Notes under the pieces: model-generated
What the model was told of the DNA's origin: nothing
The model's input: only the letters and a program-made list of their open reading frames with translations
Database searches by the model: none
Position numbers and translations under genes: made by a program
Assembly (NCBI GenBank): GCA_029204225.1
Contig: CM055111.1
Location: forward strand, 28,044,340 to 28,108,339
Length of the DNA stretch: 64,000 bases
Source: Diphasiastrum complanatum
Taxonomy: Eukaryota > Streptophyta > Lycopodiopsida > Lycopodiales > Lycopodiaceae
Direction: 5' to 3'
In this document: positions 46,330 through 58,900 of the stretch, piece after piece
How the letters are laid out: every line of letters begins with the position of its first letter
How positions within the stretch are numbered: position 1 is the first letter of the stretch

Positions 46330-47650
46330 GTACTTGTAAAGTCGGCTACCATTGATGGGTGTATCAAATGGCGTCCCATCAAGTTGTTCAAGGTTCGGCT
46401 CCATGGCTTCGGATTTTCTTGACTTGGTATGGGCCTTCACCTATGAACTTTAAATTTTCCTTGATCGCCTCGGTTTTATACATGAGGGCTAGATCTCCAG
46501 ATCGAAGATCCTTCTTGTGTATAACCGACGATCGTGCCATGCTTTGCATCATGCCTTCTCAACTGTCAATGCATGCAAAGCTAATAAGCGTGTTTCACAA
46601 AGTTTTTTTAATGCTTTATGGTGCAATTGTAGAGATTTGGACTCATCAAGGTGTTGTGTTGTGACAACTCACAATGAAGGTACCAGAAACTCCACTGACA
46701 TTACTGCATCTTGACCATAAATTAGTTGAAATGGCGTTTGATCAGTGCTTCCCTTTTATGTTGTCTTGAATGCCCATGCCTGAATGCCCACAACGCAGCA
46801 TATAACTTTTGCTCCCAATCAGATCTGCTAGCCTAACTATTTTCATGATAACGCTACATAGGATCTTGTTGTTGGATGATTCTGCTTGCCCATTACCACA
46901 TGGATAATAAGGTGTGATGAATTGATGGATCACGAAGTATGGATGCAATAGATTATAATTAAATCTTGTTGGCCTCCTAGCTCGTTGGCACACATCACAT
47001 TTCCTCAAGTATTCCTCTGTGTCTTTATGAATCGTTGGCCACCAACATCCTGATTGCAAGATCTTTCGAACTGTAATGTTAGATGAAAAGTGATCGCCAC
47101 TCATGCCTTCATCAGATAATGACATAATTTGAGTGGCCTCATATGGGAGAATACATCTTTGAAGAATACTATCTGCTCCTCTTCGATAAAGTTGGCCAAC
47201 AATCAACTGATACTTTCGTTGTTCTGCCTTCAGTAGTTATTTATCCCATTGGCCCCACATAAGATACTCAACTATGTCAACAGCCCATTCGGGTATTGTA
47301 TCAATGTAAAATAAGACAACATCAAGAAGCTCATCATCATGATGGGTTGTACTTTCTTTCCCTTTAATTCGTGACACATAGCTTGCATTGATAATAACTC
47401 TTTTTCTAGGCTTGGAAGGTTTGGCCTGTTTCCTCCTCCTTTCAAGGATGAGCCTTCTCTCTGCCAGTGGTGGCATGTGGTAAGACCACTCCTGAAAACT
47501 TGGTCGTATGTATTTTCCAGCATCATGACAAGGTGCGTGTCCGACAACATAAGCATAACTCTCTTGGCATGCATTGTGCAAAGGGTTGAGTCCTCAAAAA
47601 ACTTGACTTGGAAGTCCTCATAAGCTATATGAAGGGCTTCCAAGGCTGTG
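46330..47650 (-). pseudogene. Ty3/gypsy integrase with internal deletion
   Basis: Right to left: RNase H-integrase linker (RRLILERRRKQ; IPEWAVDIVEYLMWGQW, 47,581-47,237), then the HHCC zinc domain GDHFSSNITVRKILQSGCWWP and YLRKCDVCQRARRPT (about 47,100-46,970). The frame jumps straight to FVIHQFITPYYPCGNGQAES, the catalytic-Glu region (about 46,930-46,870). The two core Asp segments that normally lie between are missing, so an in-frame deletion removed most of the catalytic core. The C-terminal tail appears at 46,470-46,335 (IKENLKFIGEGPYQVKKI; NGSRLYKY). There is no chromodomain. Confidence 0.85.
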
Positions 47651-49200
<1,550 letters not shown>

Positions 49201-49299
49201 AACATTAGATAGATTTTTCCAAACATCTCAACACTCTTCCTAAAAATGTATCTAATGTGGATCAAGCATCGATCTTGAGATAAGACCAAGATTAGATCT

Positions 49300-50521
49300 A
49301 TGATTTGAGAAGGCACTTTTGCAAAGTGGCTTTGTGAGAAGATCAGCAATACATGAAGATGTGTTGACATGTTCCAAGTTGATTTCACCTCAGCTTTTTC
49401 CTTACAAAATGGTGTGCCACTTCTATATGCTTGCTTCTTGCATGAAAAATAGGATTGTTTGCAAGAGCTTGGGCCGATATGTTGTCACACTTGATCAAGG
49501 GAAGATCATCCTCTTTCATGCCCTTTAGCTCCATGATTAACCTCTTGATCCAAAGCACCTCTTTAGTTGTTGTAGTGAGTGCTTTGTACTCGGCCTCACA
49601 AGAAGATAGAGATATGGTATCTTGCTTCTTTGAAAGCCAAGACACAAGATTGCCTCCAAGAAAGATAGTATATGCATTAATGGACTTTCGATCCATTTTA
49701 TCACTTGCAAAATCGGAATCCGAATAGCCAACAATGGTTAGATCTTCATTCTTGTACAAAAAACCATAATCTTGAGTAGAGGATACATATCTTAGAACTC
49801 TCTTGGTCATCTTCCAATGTTGGATCTTAGGATCTTGCATAGATTGACTCAATTTGTGCACACAATAGCTCAAATTGGGTCTAGTGATAGTAAGCCAAAT
49901 TAAGGAGCCTATAAGACTCCTATAAAGTGTGATGTCGTCAAAGGATCTTTCATCACCTTCTCCATGGGAGTATCTATGCCTTTACAATTTTGCATATTGA
50001 ATTTTCTCAACATAGAAAAGACATATCTATTGACAAATAAAAGCATATTCTTCATGAAAATCAATCTCAAGGCCTAAAATGTAATGGATCTCTCCTAGAT
50101 CTTGCATTTTAAATTCTCCTCCTAATGCATCCTTAGTTTCTTGAACTAGCATCAAACAACTTCCACTAAAAATAATGTCATCTACATAGATTAGAAGAAT
50201 GACAATATTACTACCATCAAACTTTAAGTAAATAGAAGGATCATGGTCACTAAGCACAAATCCTAATGAAAGTAGAAAGTTGTTGAGTCTTGAATACCAT
50301 GATCTAGGTGCTTGCTTCAAGCCATAAAGACTTCTAAATAGCAAACACACCTTAGATTTTATCCTTGATGAATCCTTGAGGTTGTTCCATGTATATCTCC
50401 TCCTCAAGATAGCCATTCAAAAAAGCGTTGGAGACATCAAGTTGATACAATTTCCACTTAAAAAATAAGGCAAGAGAGATTGTGATTCTTATTGTCACCA
50501 TCTTTGCTGCAGGAGCAAAGG
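49300..50521 (-). pseudogene. Ty1/copia RT and RNase H
   Basis: Right to left, RT starts at about 50,520 with APAAKMVTIRITISLALFF, QLDVSNAFLNGYLEEEIYM (first catalytic Asp), LFRSLYGLKQAPRSWYSRL, LLIYVDDIIFSG (YVDD intact, about 50,190) and MQDLGEIHYILGLEID. The connection at 49,874-50,027 is broken by stops. RNase H (49,873-49,385) reads TIVGYSDSDFASDKMDRKS, WLSKKQDTISLSSCEAEYKAL and RSKHIEVAHHFVRKKL, so the D/E/D active-site pattern appears preserved. The RT start is cut at 50,521 by unrelated sequence, and integrase is absent. RNase H is the best preserved copia domain in the window. Confidence 0.9.
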
Positions 50522-51360
50522 CTTAAAGGAGGTGAAGCAATTTGTTGTGGAGTTGACGAATCCAACTTCATGGTCGTTCTTTCATCTGCTTGGGAGAGTC
50601 CGACATTGTACATTTTTTATAATATTGAGTCAATCAGCTCAAGTTACATCACTACATTGGTGCGGCACTGCATGGCGACTCTCATGGCAGAAAACAAATT
50701 GTGTTATATTGTGCTATTTTTGGAACAAAGTATTGAAGAGGGAGTCAAGGGAAGCTTAAAGTCAATGCATGACATAAAATTCTCAATATTCGAGGGTTAT
50801 TATCACCAAAATGAAGATTCTAGCTTGATCTCTGAATACTAGTTTTTAACACCAAAACTTGCTAAAAATGGATTAACCTATCTTAAGCATCAAAAAGACA
50901 ATACGCTGAAACTCAAATAATTAAAAGCTCATGCAACTCTTTATAATGCTCTCAAATTAGATTTCTAATCCAACAAATGGACTTTAAATCAAGGTGGAGT
51001 GCAAATGCAAAATTTGCAACATGTTATGTATTTCCTATACAATGCGGATTACCAAGTGATCTAAGTGCCTATGTGCATAGTAAACTTAGGTTTTTCAATT
51101 TGTGTTTTGACGACAAGGGGAAGGTGCCTAAAAAATTTGTGACCCATAGTCCAAAAACTAAAAACAGAGCAAAACATTGGGAAGGCATCAACTCCATTGT
51201 TGAGTCTTTCTCTTCTCCTCAATGGTCGGTCTGTTTGTTCAGGTTATCTTACTGTGTGGCGCCGTTATTAAATGTCATGGGTCGCAAACCTATATGCATC
51301 GACACTCTGAAAAACATCAGACGGACTAAGTCTTATCTCGATGTTGTAAGATCTTTGTAG
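50522..51360 (+). CDS. Uncharacterised plus-strand open frames
   Basis: Two successive frames begin right at the break of the copia RT. The first (50,492-50,842, or 50,532-50,759 in another frame) contains VVELTNPTSWSFFHLLGRVRH-like sequence. The second (50,977-51,360) encodes 127 residues including CGLPSDLSAYVHSKLRFFNLC, KFVTHSPKTKNRAKHWEGINS and KNIRRTKSYLDVVRSL. Composition looks protein-like (aromatic residues, Arg/Lys-rich end). I recognise no family. Being embedded in retroelement debris, it could be part of another transposon or a captured gene. Confidence 0.3.
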
Positions 51361-52485
51361 TAGGGTTCTGAGAGACAGTCTTTTGGAGAACCGCAATCGA
51401 GGGATGTGGGTTCTCATAATGTAGATTTAGATTCAAATTTATAATATACTTAGGGCAATGCATAGATGCATATATTTTGTAATACATAATGATAAATACC
51501 CTAGGCGCCGATTGTTACCGCCATTTTCCATAATATAATAGACAAACTCATTTTCAAAATCAGTTGTTATGGATGTTTGTTGAATGTCTCATAAGATGTT
51601 TGAATATTTTCATTTGCATGTGAGATTCAAAATCAGTTATGATGGATGTTTGTTATTCATATGCTAGTCATTATGTTGTTGCAGTTATACTGAAAGTATT
51701 GTCAATTTAAATGATATTTTTATCGCTAGATGATACCAATTTAGATGGATGAATCAAAGTATTAATTATATCAAAAATATGTTTAATTTGGTGTGTTGTA
51801 AATTCTCGAGTCCATTTTTGAAAATGGACTTTGGGAAAGTCCAAAATTTATTGAGATAGTGTTACTTAGCTTTTTCATCCACAAGTCTCCACACGCGTGA
51901 ATGTACTTTCATGGATGATATATGCATGTTTGATTGTGCTCTTGCCTTAGATTTGTGAGATAGATCTTGATTTTCAATCTATGCTTGATCTTTCTGCAAT
52001 CACCAAATATTAGGAGATCATAATTACACTTCTGGGCACTCCCACACATGTGAAATTCAACATGGTATTGTTGGAACCTCTGATGGATCATAATTTTGAT
52101 TCCTTTTCTGCCTAGATAACTCTTATCCATAGCTACTATTGTGCACTAAAATCTATCTTCTTCCAAGCTACAAATTGACACAATAGATCTGATTTAAGTT
52201 TATAAACAATAGATAATGTTTAATAACAGCAGAAATATATCTACTGTTAGCAAGCATCAAAATCATTCATAGATTACACACCATAGACATAATGTCGCAA
52301 CTCTTTCAAAAATAAGTCTACATCATTTTCAAGCACTGTATATTTTCCAGATCAGCGCGTCGGTGCAAGAGAGATACTCTCTCTTGCAAGGAACTAGCTA
52401 CTGCTAATTCTATATCTATTTGTGTGACAATGTGTGTCTGCTACTACATGACCAACACTGACGCATCAAAACTAGCCAACTCGTC
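51361..52485. other. AT-rich stretch without supported gene
   Basis: No motif recognised. GATGGATGTTTGTT and AAAATCAGTTRTGATGGATG are repeated near 51,560 and 51,630, a local duplication. It may include the terminal part of the CACTA element. Confidence 0.4.
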
Positions 52486-52489
52486 TCTC

Positions 52490-53260
52490 TCATCTCTCAC
52501 ATATAGGACAATTTGTTAGTCTTTGACACTCACCACGATACAAGATGAAATCTTTTGGACAAGCATGATGCTCTGTATAGTCCATTCCCAACATCTTGCG
52601 TGCCTCGGCTCTCGTCTCTAGCATGCATTTTCCTTTTGGGAGTAGTTTGCGCACAATACCTTGCATATAACCAAATGAATTTTTCATAATATGAAACACA
52701 ATTGCTTATTCAACTAAAACTTTTAACTTACACAAGTACACACTTAGTTAAATAAAAAATAATTCAATTTTTTTTACCCAAATAAAGATGTAACACTTGT
52801 ATCACTCCATTTATATTTTGCTTGGAGATTCAATAGAAGCAACGCAGCGGACAAATGAGATGTCTTTGCTCCAGAGTATAATGGTGTATGTGATTCTTCT
52901 CTCAATTTCCTTTTCTCGTCAATCACAAAAGGTTCGGTATGTTTCAGTGGGTTCTTTCTTATTATCATGATGCTCATAGACATCATTTATCAAGTTGTTC
53001 ATAATTTCAACTTCATCTTGCATAGAACAATCATGCTCATCACTTGAACTTGATTTTGAGGAAGAAGAAGAGTAAGGTCGAGACTGATTTGTCTTGCGAC
53101 GTTGTTGTTCATCTATTCTCATCATGGCTCGTAATCCCATCCGCTCATGATGAGTTAGTTGATCTATAAGTGGCCCATTGTATCCCAATCTTGTGGGGGA
53201 TACAGAATGTATGTGATCATCACTAGAACTAGATGACGATTTGTATTCCTTCAAACATGG
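52490..53260 (-). pseudogene. CACTA (En/Spm) TNP2 transposase, N-terminal exons
   Basis: Right to left: a Ser/Asp-rich N-terminal part (SSSSSSDDHIHS, SSSSKSSSSDEHDCSMQDE), then PLYSGAKTSHLSAALLLLNLQ and YKWSDTSVTSLFG (about 52,890-52,786). A putative GT intron runs from 52,785 to about 52,715. Then come LLPKGKCMLETRAEARKMLG, HACPKDFILYRGECQ and CPICER (52,699-52,490). Spacing and words (PLY.G.KTS.LS, KWSD.S, HACP.DFILYR, CP.C) are typical of the TNP2 transposase N-terminal zinc-binding region. The catalytic part, the TNPA-like partner and terminal repeats are absent. It is a dead fragment. Confidence 0.82.
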
Positions 53261-53269
53261 GAAAACAAA

Positions 53270-53815
53270 TAAGACATCAAAATTGAACAACAATATATAC
53301 AAATTGGAACTTAAATCAAGATATAAAAATTGAACATTATATAAAAAAAGTACCACTATTAAGATAATTCATGTTCTCAAATAAAAGATATCATCTTATA
53401 ATTCAAATATCAAATATCAAGAATGTATATCTAATTAGATTAAAACCATTGTATATAGTTTTGATATAGTTGAATATTTTGTTTAAAACCTAGACACTAA
53501 GCATCATTCAAATTGAAACTTAAATATGACATCAAAATCGAAGATGATATTCAAATTGAAACTTAAACAAGACATGAAAATTGAACATTATTTCTAAAAC
53601 CTAAACATCAAACATCATATCCAAGTTGAAACTTATATAAGACACCTTAATCGAACATTATATTATAATCAAAATTGAAACAATACATTGAAAATTGAGC
53701 AATATTTGTAAAAGCTTAACATCCAACATCATATCAAATGTGAACTTAAATAAGATATCAAAAGGAAACATCATATCTAAATTGAAAGTCAAATAAGACA
53801 TCCAAATTGAACTCG
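53270..53815 (-). repeat. Degenerate AT-rich repeats beside CACTA exon
   Basis: Words CAAATTGAAACTTAAATAAG, ACATCAAAATTGAACATTAT and CATCAAACATCATAT recur with irregular spacing of about 50-100 bp from 53,270 to 53,815. They lie upstream (element orientation) of the TNP2 fragment and could be intronic or subterminal repeats of the CACTA element. Confidence 0.7.
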
Positions 53816-54119
53816 AAAGAAAAGGATGTACTTATGGTATTTACAACGCACATGGCTGTGCTTGGGTCAAAACTTTTTACATCTTGGTAGAGGACAATTG
53901 AAGCTATAGCTGATGAATAGTTCTTCACCACATTTAATAGGACTGATCGCACAAACCATTACATATGTAGCTTTCACATATCTAGAAAAATAATCTTCTT
54001 TTCCATTGAGCCACGCAAACTTGAATCCAAAAAATGCTTTGAATAGAGCGTTTTAGAACGCATTTCTTCACTAGTTTTTTGCATAGTGTTTCTTTGTTAT
54101 TGCTTTCATTGTGTTAGTG

Positions 54120-54125
<6 letters not shown>
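53816..54125. other. AT-rich stretch before (CT)n
   Basis: No gene recognised; possibly further CACTA 5' sequence. Confidence 0.35.

Positions 54126-54206
<81 letters not shown>
54126..54206. repeat. (CT)n microsatellite, about 81 bp
   Basis: Perfect CT tract, the fifth long (AG/CT)n run of the window. Confidence 0.97.
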
Positions 54207-54208
<2 letters not shown>

Positions 54209-54379
54209 GATAAATTTTATTGTTTTTAGGACAATAATGATTGTACTTTACAATCATAGAGAGTTATTGGTTGCTTAATCAATGAATCTATCAAGTTCTA
54301 CACATTAGATATTGATCTAGATTCACTACACTTGGATTTAAGCAAGAGCAATGGATCAACACATCATTTTTAAGTGATA

Positions 54380-55020
54380 GCGGCCTCACACGTGTGGAGT
54401 ATTGTCCACAGTATGGCCTGCACCTGAAACAACAAGTACAATGATACTAGATAGCAATCATACATAAAAATCACAAGACCAATGACTAGAAACCTCACAA
54501 GAGTGCAGAGTGCAGAGTGCAAAAGTCTCATCAATGTTCTTAGCAAAATGACGATTCTTTTATGGATCAAGTACATCCATGAGTCTGGTATAGTCCAGTG
54601 GGTCTTCACACGTGTGAAGAGTGCCACATCACCAGATCTATCCATTTGATCCATCCTTGATCCTTATCCAATAGTTGACCTTCTAGAATATGACTAAAAT
54701 CCAAAAAGCTAGTCTCCTAGAATATAGGAATATTCCCTACAAAATAGGATCTAAGGAAAATGGTCAACTCTTATCTTCTAGTACTCTATACACACGTGTG
54801 AATATCCACTTGCCATGTGGGAGCATTTACTCATGCACATGCAAGGAAAAGCTAATTTGTAGGTGACTAGTCAACTTGACTAAAAACTAGTCATTTCATG
54901 TTCACACTAACTAGAATGATACAAAATCAATTTGGATATATACAAACATGAAAATTACATCCTTTCACATGTGGGAACAAGCTCCACACGTGTGAAATCA
55001 GATCATCAACATATTCTAAT
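54380..55020 (+). repeat. Repeat with four CACACGTGTG palindromes
   Basis: The exact 10-bp palindrome CACACGTGTG lies at 54,387, 54,607, 54,791 and 54,985, each flanked by T/C on the left and A/G on the right (for example TTCACACGTGTGAAG). The segment at 54,815-55,000 is a copy of 38,486-38,710. The core CACGTG is the plant G-box, a bHLH/bZIP binding site, so these may be promoter boxes of an LTR; that is inference. Confidence 0.72.
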
Positions 55021-55059
55021 GTTTGATCAATATTTACATGAACCAATGTCAAGTGAGAA

Positions 55060-55462
55060 GTGACTGGTGGAATTACAATTTTATTGCAAAGCCCAGAACC
55101 AGAAGCAGAATTGTTGCAAGTACTTCATGAAGATTGTTGGTTGTCTGTGAAGCCTCTGCCAAGTGCATTTGTTGTAAATCTAGGTGACCAAATATAGGTA
55201 TGATTATTGTTGAGACAATATGTTTTTATGTGTTATTATATCCATCGCTTCATTCTACAACCCATCACTTGATTTTCGCATCGCTCCTCTCATTGACTTG
55301 AGTAAAGGTGGTTGCATGTATAGAGAGAGCACATTTGGTGAGTATCTAAAATATTTCTATTCCTCAAACGTCAATCCAGGCAAAAGCCATCTCGAAAAGT
55401 TTTGGCTCCTTGAGAAGACCAATGGCATCAATGCCTTGGAAGAAGAAAGAAGAAGGGACTAA
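55060..55462 (+). pseudogene. 2-oxoglutarate/Fe(II) dioxygenase C-terminal relic
   Basis: A host-type enzyme fragment of the plant 2OG-Fe(II) oxygenase (DOXC) superfamily, which hydroxylates or desaturates small metabolites. The first part (55,063-55,197) reads [41 protein letters not shown] and then TAG where Gln is usual. A donor-like GTATGA follows at 55,198. The second part (about 55,232-55,459) reads ISIASFYNPSLDFRIAPLIDL, YRESTFGEYLKYFYSSN and GKSHLEKFWLLEK, the typical C-terminus. Missing between them are the segment with the third iron ligand His and the Arg of the 2OG-binding RxS motif. The HxD ligand pair upstream is also gone. No other exons are recognisable upstream, where the G-box repeat begins. 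It is a broken gene copy or captured fragment. Confidence 0.85.
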
Positions 55463-56734
55463 TGCTTGTGTTGCAAAAGCATGAATTTAAATGACGTCTT
55501 ACATAGTCGTGCCATGCAATTAAAAATATTGTTCTTTGTTGTGAAATTGGTATGGGAAACGCCAAAACCTTTCCACTTGATAGTTTCACATCTTGTTTGG
55601 GTGTTGCGGCTATTCCTGGACATGTGGGTGTACTAACATTATGAAAAGTTACTTGACCTAAAATTTGAGGCCTTTATATGAAGCTATAATATATGTGTCA
55701 AGAATTAGCTTTTTCATGTTAGATCATTCACTGTATGCATCATGCTTATTTATAAGTTGGCCATCTAGTATTAGAAATGATGCCTCTCTCAATATCCTTG
55801 CATAAAAAAAAACATAAAACAAAATAACATGATGGCAAACGGAAACATGATGAAAATAGGAGTTGAACAAAATCACCATGAGCCAAGTCAACATGCTTGC
55901 TTTAAGAAGGTAATATCCTTGTTCTAAGAATTGAACAACGATGGTCTTTTACATGCTAGTTGCTACATTGGTTATGGTTATCAAGTGGTAGCTAAATCTT
56001 CTAACTTAGTCTCTTGAGAGTCCAACTTTAAAGGACCTAGTCACATTTACCTTGTTAGCTATTTATCTAAGGTATCTTGTGAGATTAGGAATTTCTAGTT
56101 TAGTGCCTTACCAAGTTGAGGTTCCTAGGAAGGAAGAAAAATATTTTCGCCGCAAAAATAAGGGTGGGTTCACATAAAGGCATTGTCAAAAAAATGAACT
56201 CAACCCCACACCTAGCCCCCATATTAATAGGAGCACAACTAGGCTTCCCTGATTTCAAATTTACGTAATTACCTGATAAGCCCAGATGAAATTCGATTAT
56301 GTCCTCGAGTCTACTGCCCTCTGTGATAGGATCTACAATAAAAACATTGTTGACCTACATAGAATTTACTTATGCATTTGACAAGGTAAAAGTAGTGTGC
56401 GGAGTAAGATTGAAACCAGCTGATTACAAAGATGCAACTATTAGACAAATAAGCATTCGATCATGTTCAAGACAAGAAACTCTTCTGCATAAGACATCTA
56501 CTGCATTATCAGAGAATTCCTTAAGCGTTGTTGTGACATACCACACAACGCGTCAGCACGAAAGAAACTCTATCAACAATTGTAAAGTTGCTACCATTTG
56601 TTTCCACTAGCACATCGTCAACGTATGTACATCGATGATGAGTGTGATTGAGTAGTTTTTTATTTAGTTAAGCATATTTTTCTCGAGGCTTGCTCAATAA
56701 CATATATTGGTTGGGCACATTTGCATATATATTG
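55463..56734. other. AT-rich stretch without supported gene
   Basis: No recognised domain. A 103-codon plus-strand frame at 56,299-56,610 shows no family signature. Confidence 0.4.
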
Positions 56735-56930
56735 CTGGCCGATATTTTCACAGAGCGATTCTCACAAAATTGTAAAAATCGGCATGTAAAACTTATCTAA
56801 TAGTATTAAAATTGGCACAAAATTGTCGTAGATAGGGGTCCCAGCCCACCCAAAATGAGGCTAAAGAAAATTTTGAGGCGTTAACATAAATTGTAATAGC
56901 CGACACTGGCGTGCTAAATTTTTCATGTAT
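56735..56930 (+). repeat. Dispersed repeat, inverted copy at 1.4-1.8 kb
   Basis: Shares GCCGATATTTT, ATTGTAAAAA, GGCATGTAAA, GGGTCCCAGCC, ATGAGGCTAAAGAAAA and CGTGCTAAA in the same order with the minus strand of 1,441-1,830. This copy is shorter. Confidence 0.6.
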
Positions 56931-57799
56931 TGAATTTTATTCTGACTGATATAAATTTATCCAATGTGTTTCAGGATACCAACCCGTCGAAACAATCCAA
57001 AGTCATGAGTCCTAAAGACTACGGGTTACTGACAAGGGGTTTAAGTGAAAATTACGAGAACAAAAAAAAATTGAATGGGCCAGGTTGGCAACTTGACGAA
57101 CAAAGAAATAGAGGAGCAGCACACAATTGGAAAAATATAAGTCAAGAGCCAAATGCAACATATGGTATACCCCGATCCAAAAATAGTAAGAGTTAACCGT
57201 TGAAGTTACTAGCCATGGATGGAAAACTAAAGAAGTACCTTATCATGAGGGGCCATGCCATTTCCCTTGTTAATGGGCCACCTCCCAAAGGGGAAAATAC
57301 CAAACTCCATTGGTATTCCTATGGGTACATGAAATCAACAAAAGGTCTTTTCCCAATTTAGAAAGGTACCCATGATGAAGAGGTAAATCCCCAAAAGTGG
57401 TATCATACTTGAACTACCATGTCACAAAAAAAATTATAATGGGAAAGACTTTGTACAAGGGTGAATTGATTGAAAGAAAGGAAAGGATGTTGTTGAAGGA
57501 AAGGGGTACATGTGAAGGGGATGTGTAGCAATGTAGCATTGAGGACTTGGGTGACTTGAAGGAGGATTTTCACATGTGGATGGCACTATTTTTTGAAGAC
57601 TTTGTGCCGTAGTAAGGTGTGAAAGTACTTTACTTTAGGACCATAAATGGATCTACAAAAGATCCACAAGAGTGATTGGATGCTTGCTTAACAATCTATC
57701 AAAAAACTAGACACAAAAAAGTTGATCTAGATTGGCGATTTGACAAACAACAAGCATTAACAATCAAAAGCATTAATCAACATTGAAATCCAAGACCAC
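56931..57799. other. Unassigned DNA with an 88-codon open frame
   Basis: The frame at 56,930-57,196 (KVMSPKDYGLLTRGLSENYE; NGPGWQLDEQRNRGAAHN) is hydrophilic and protein-like, and GTTTCAG at about 56,971 could be a splice acceptor, but I know no relative. The remainder to 57,800 is purine-rich without domains. Confidence 0.35.
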
Positions 57800-57925
57800 C
57801 GTGTAATACAGGCTGTAGTACGGCCTTCAACCTGAGAAACAAGTAGAAATTGATTTGGTTTCATTTGGATCACAAAAACTCAATGTACATAGTGAACTAG
57901 CTTGAGATTGCCAATGAGCTCCAAT
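57800..57925 (-). repeat. LTR-type repeat, inverted copy of 22.1-22.2 kb
   Basis: Reverse complement nearly identical to 22,085-22,210, including AACCTGAGAAACAAGTAGAA and GATTGCCAATGAGCTCCAA. Confidence 0.82.
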
Positions 57926-57929
57926 TGGT

Positions 57930-58121
57930 TACCTTTTGGGGACGGATTCTAAGTTGGCTTTCGAGTTGGTTGGGATTCCAGTTTTCTAAAGTCCGAATGG
58001 TTAAGCTTGTTACGTTTCTAAGTTGGCTTTTACATAAGTGCATGGTGGATGAATGTTAGACTTAAGCGCGTGTTGGGGAAACCGCTCAAGTCCCAGGGCC
58101 CTTTGAGGTGCCGGCGCAACA
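57930..58121 (+). repeat. 3' part of gypsy 5' LTR
   Basis: Sequence ending GGTGCCGGCGCAACA at 58,121, two bases before the PBS, must be the LTR end of the plus-strand gypsy element. TCTAAGTTGGCTTT(C/T) occurs twice (about 57,949 and 58,017). The LTR start is not defined and no 3' copy is found after 62.3 kb. Confidence 0.65.
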
Positions 58122-58123
58122 TG

Positions 58124-58136
58124 TGGTATCAGAGCC
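58124..58136 (+). other. Primer-binding site for initiator tRNA-Met
   Basis: TGGTATCAGAGCC on the plus strand, just after the LTR end. It fixes the orientation of the gypsy element whose pol runs 58.9-62.3 kb. Confidence 0.92.
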
Positions 58137-58900
58137 GACTAGCCGGTCAGCTACTCAAGTCTCACAGGGATGTCCACGTTTTGGGATTTGTTAGGACAAC
58201 CGTTGCGCAAGGTGCTGCCCACAATGTAAGCATGGGTGCGTCCACGGTCGGGGTGGTCGACAAAACAGGGGACTTGATGATGCAAGGTGCTGCCCTTGAG
58301 GTGTAGGCACGGCCAGTTCCCACGGTTTGGCCCTAGCGCCATCTGCACGTAGGACAGATGAGGCAATCTGCTGCCATTATGTTGGTGAAAGCATGGTCTG
58401 TGCCTTGTGGGGTGCGGGGTGACATATTCAAACTGTACGGGTTAACCATTGATACAGAGATGCTGCTCGAATTCGGGTGTAAAGCACGGGTGGTTAGCTG
58501 CCGGTGCGGGATAGCTGCCGATTGTTTAGCTATAAGGGCTATCGACCAAAAAGTGGTGGGGCATGACTGAGGCAATGTACTGCTTAATGGTGAAACACGG
58601 ATGGTTGGATGGATGTTTCCCCGTGGGCTAATTCTGTGATAGATTTTAGTGGGCGCGGCTAGGCAAAGGTCCTACGTCCGGTCTCAAGGGGAATGTGGCT
58701 TGAGAGAGATCCTCTATGTTTGCTTTGGTTGGTATGTTCGTCTGTGGTGTGCTTGTTTGGACCTGAATAACCCCTGGTTGCTTAACTTCTTCCAGGTGAT
58801 TGGATCTAGTTGGGAGTTGAAGGAGGAGTTTACATTTGTGGGTGGACGACATACAAGTATGGAAAGGAGCTTCCATGGGGCAACCCCCAAGATTGGTTCA
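58137..58900 (+). other. Gypsy leader; gag missing
   Basis: Between PBS and protease there are only about 760 bp. CAAGGTGCTGCCC occurs twice (about 58,208 and 58,284), as do GGTGAAA(G/C)(C/A)ATGG-like words. There is no capsid or zinc-knuckle motif in any frame, so the gag gene appears deleted or replaced by leader sequence. Confidence 0.6.
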
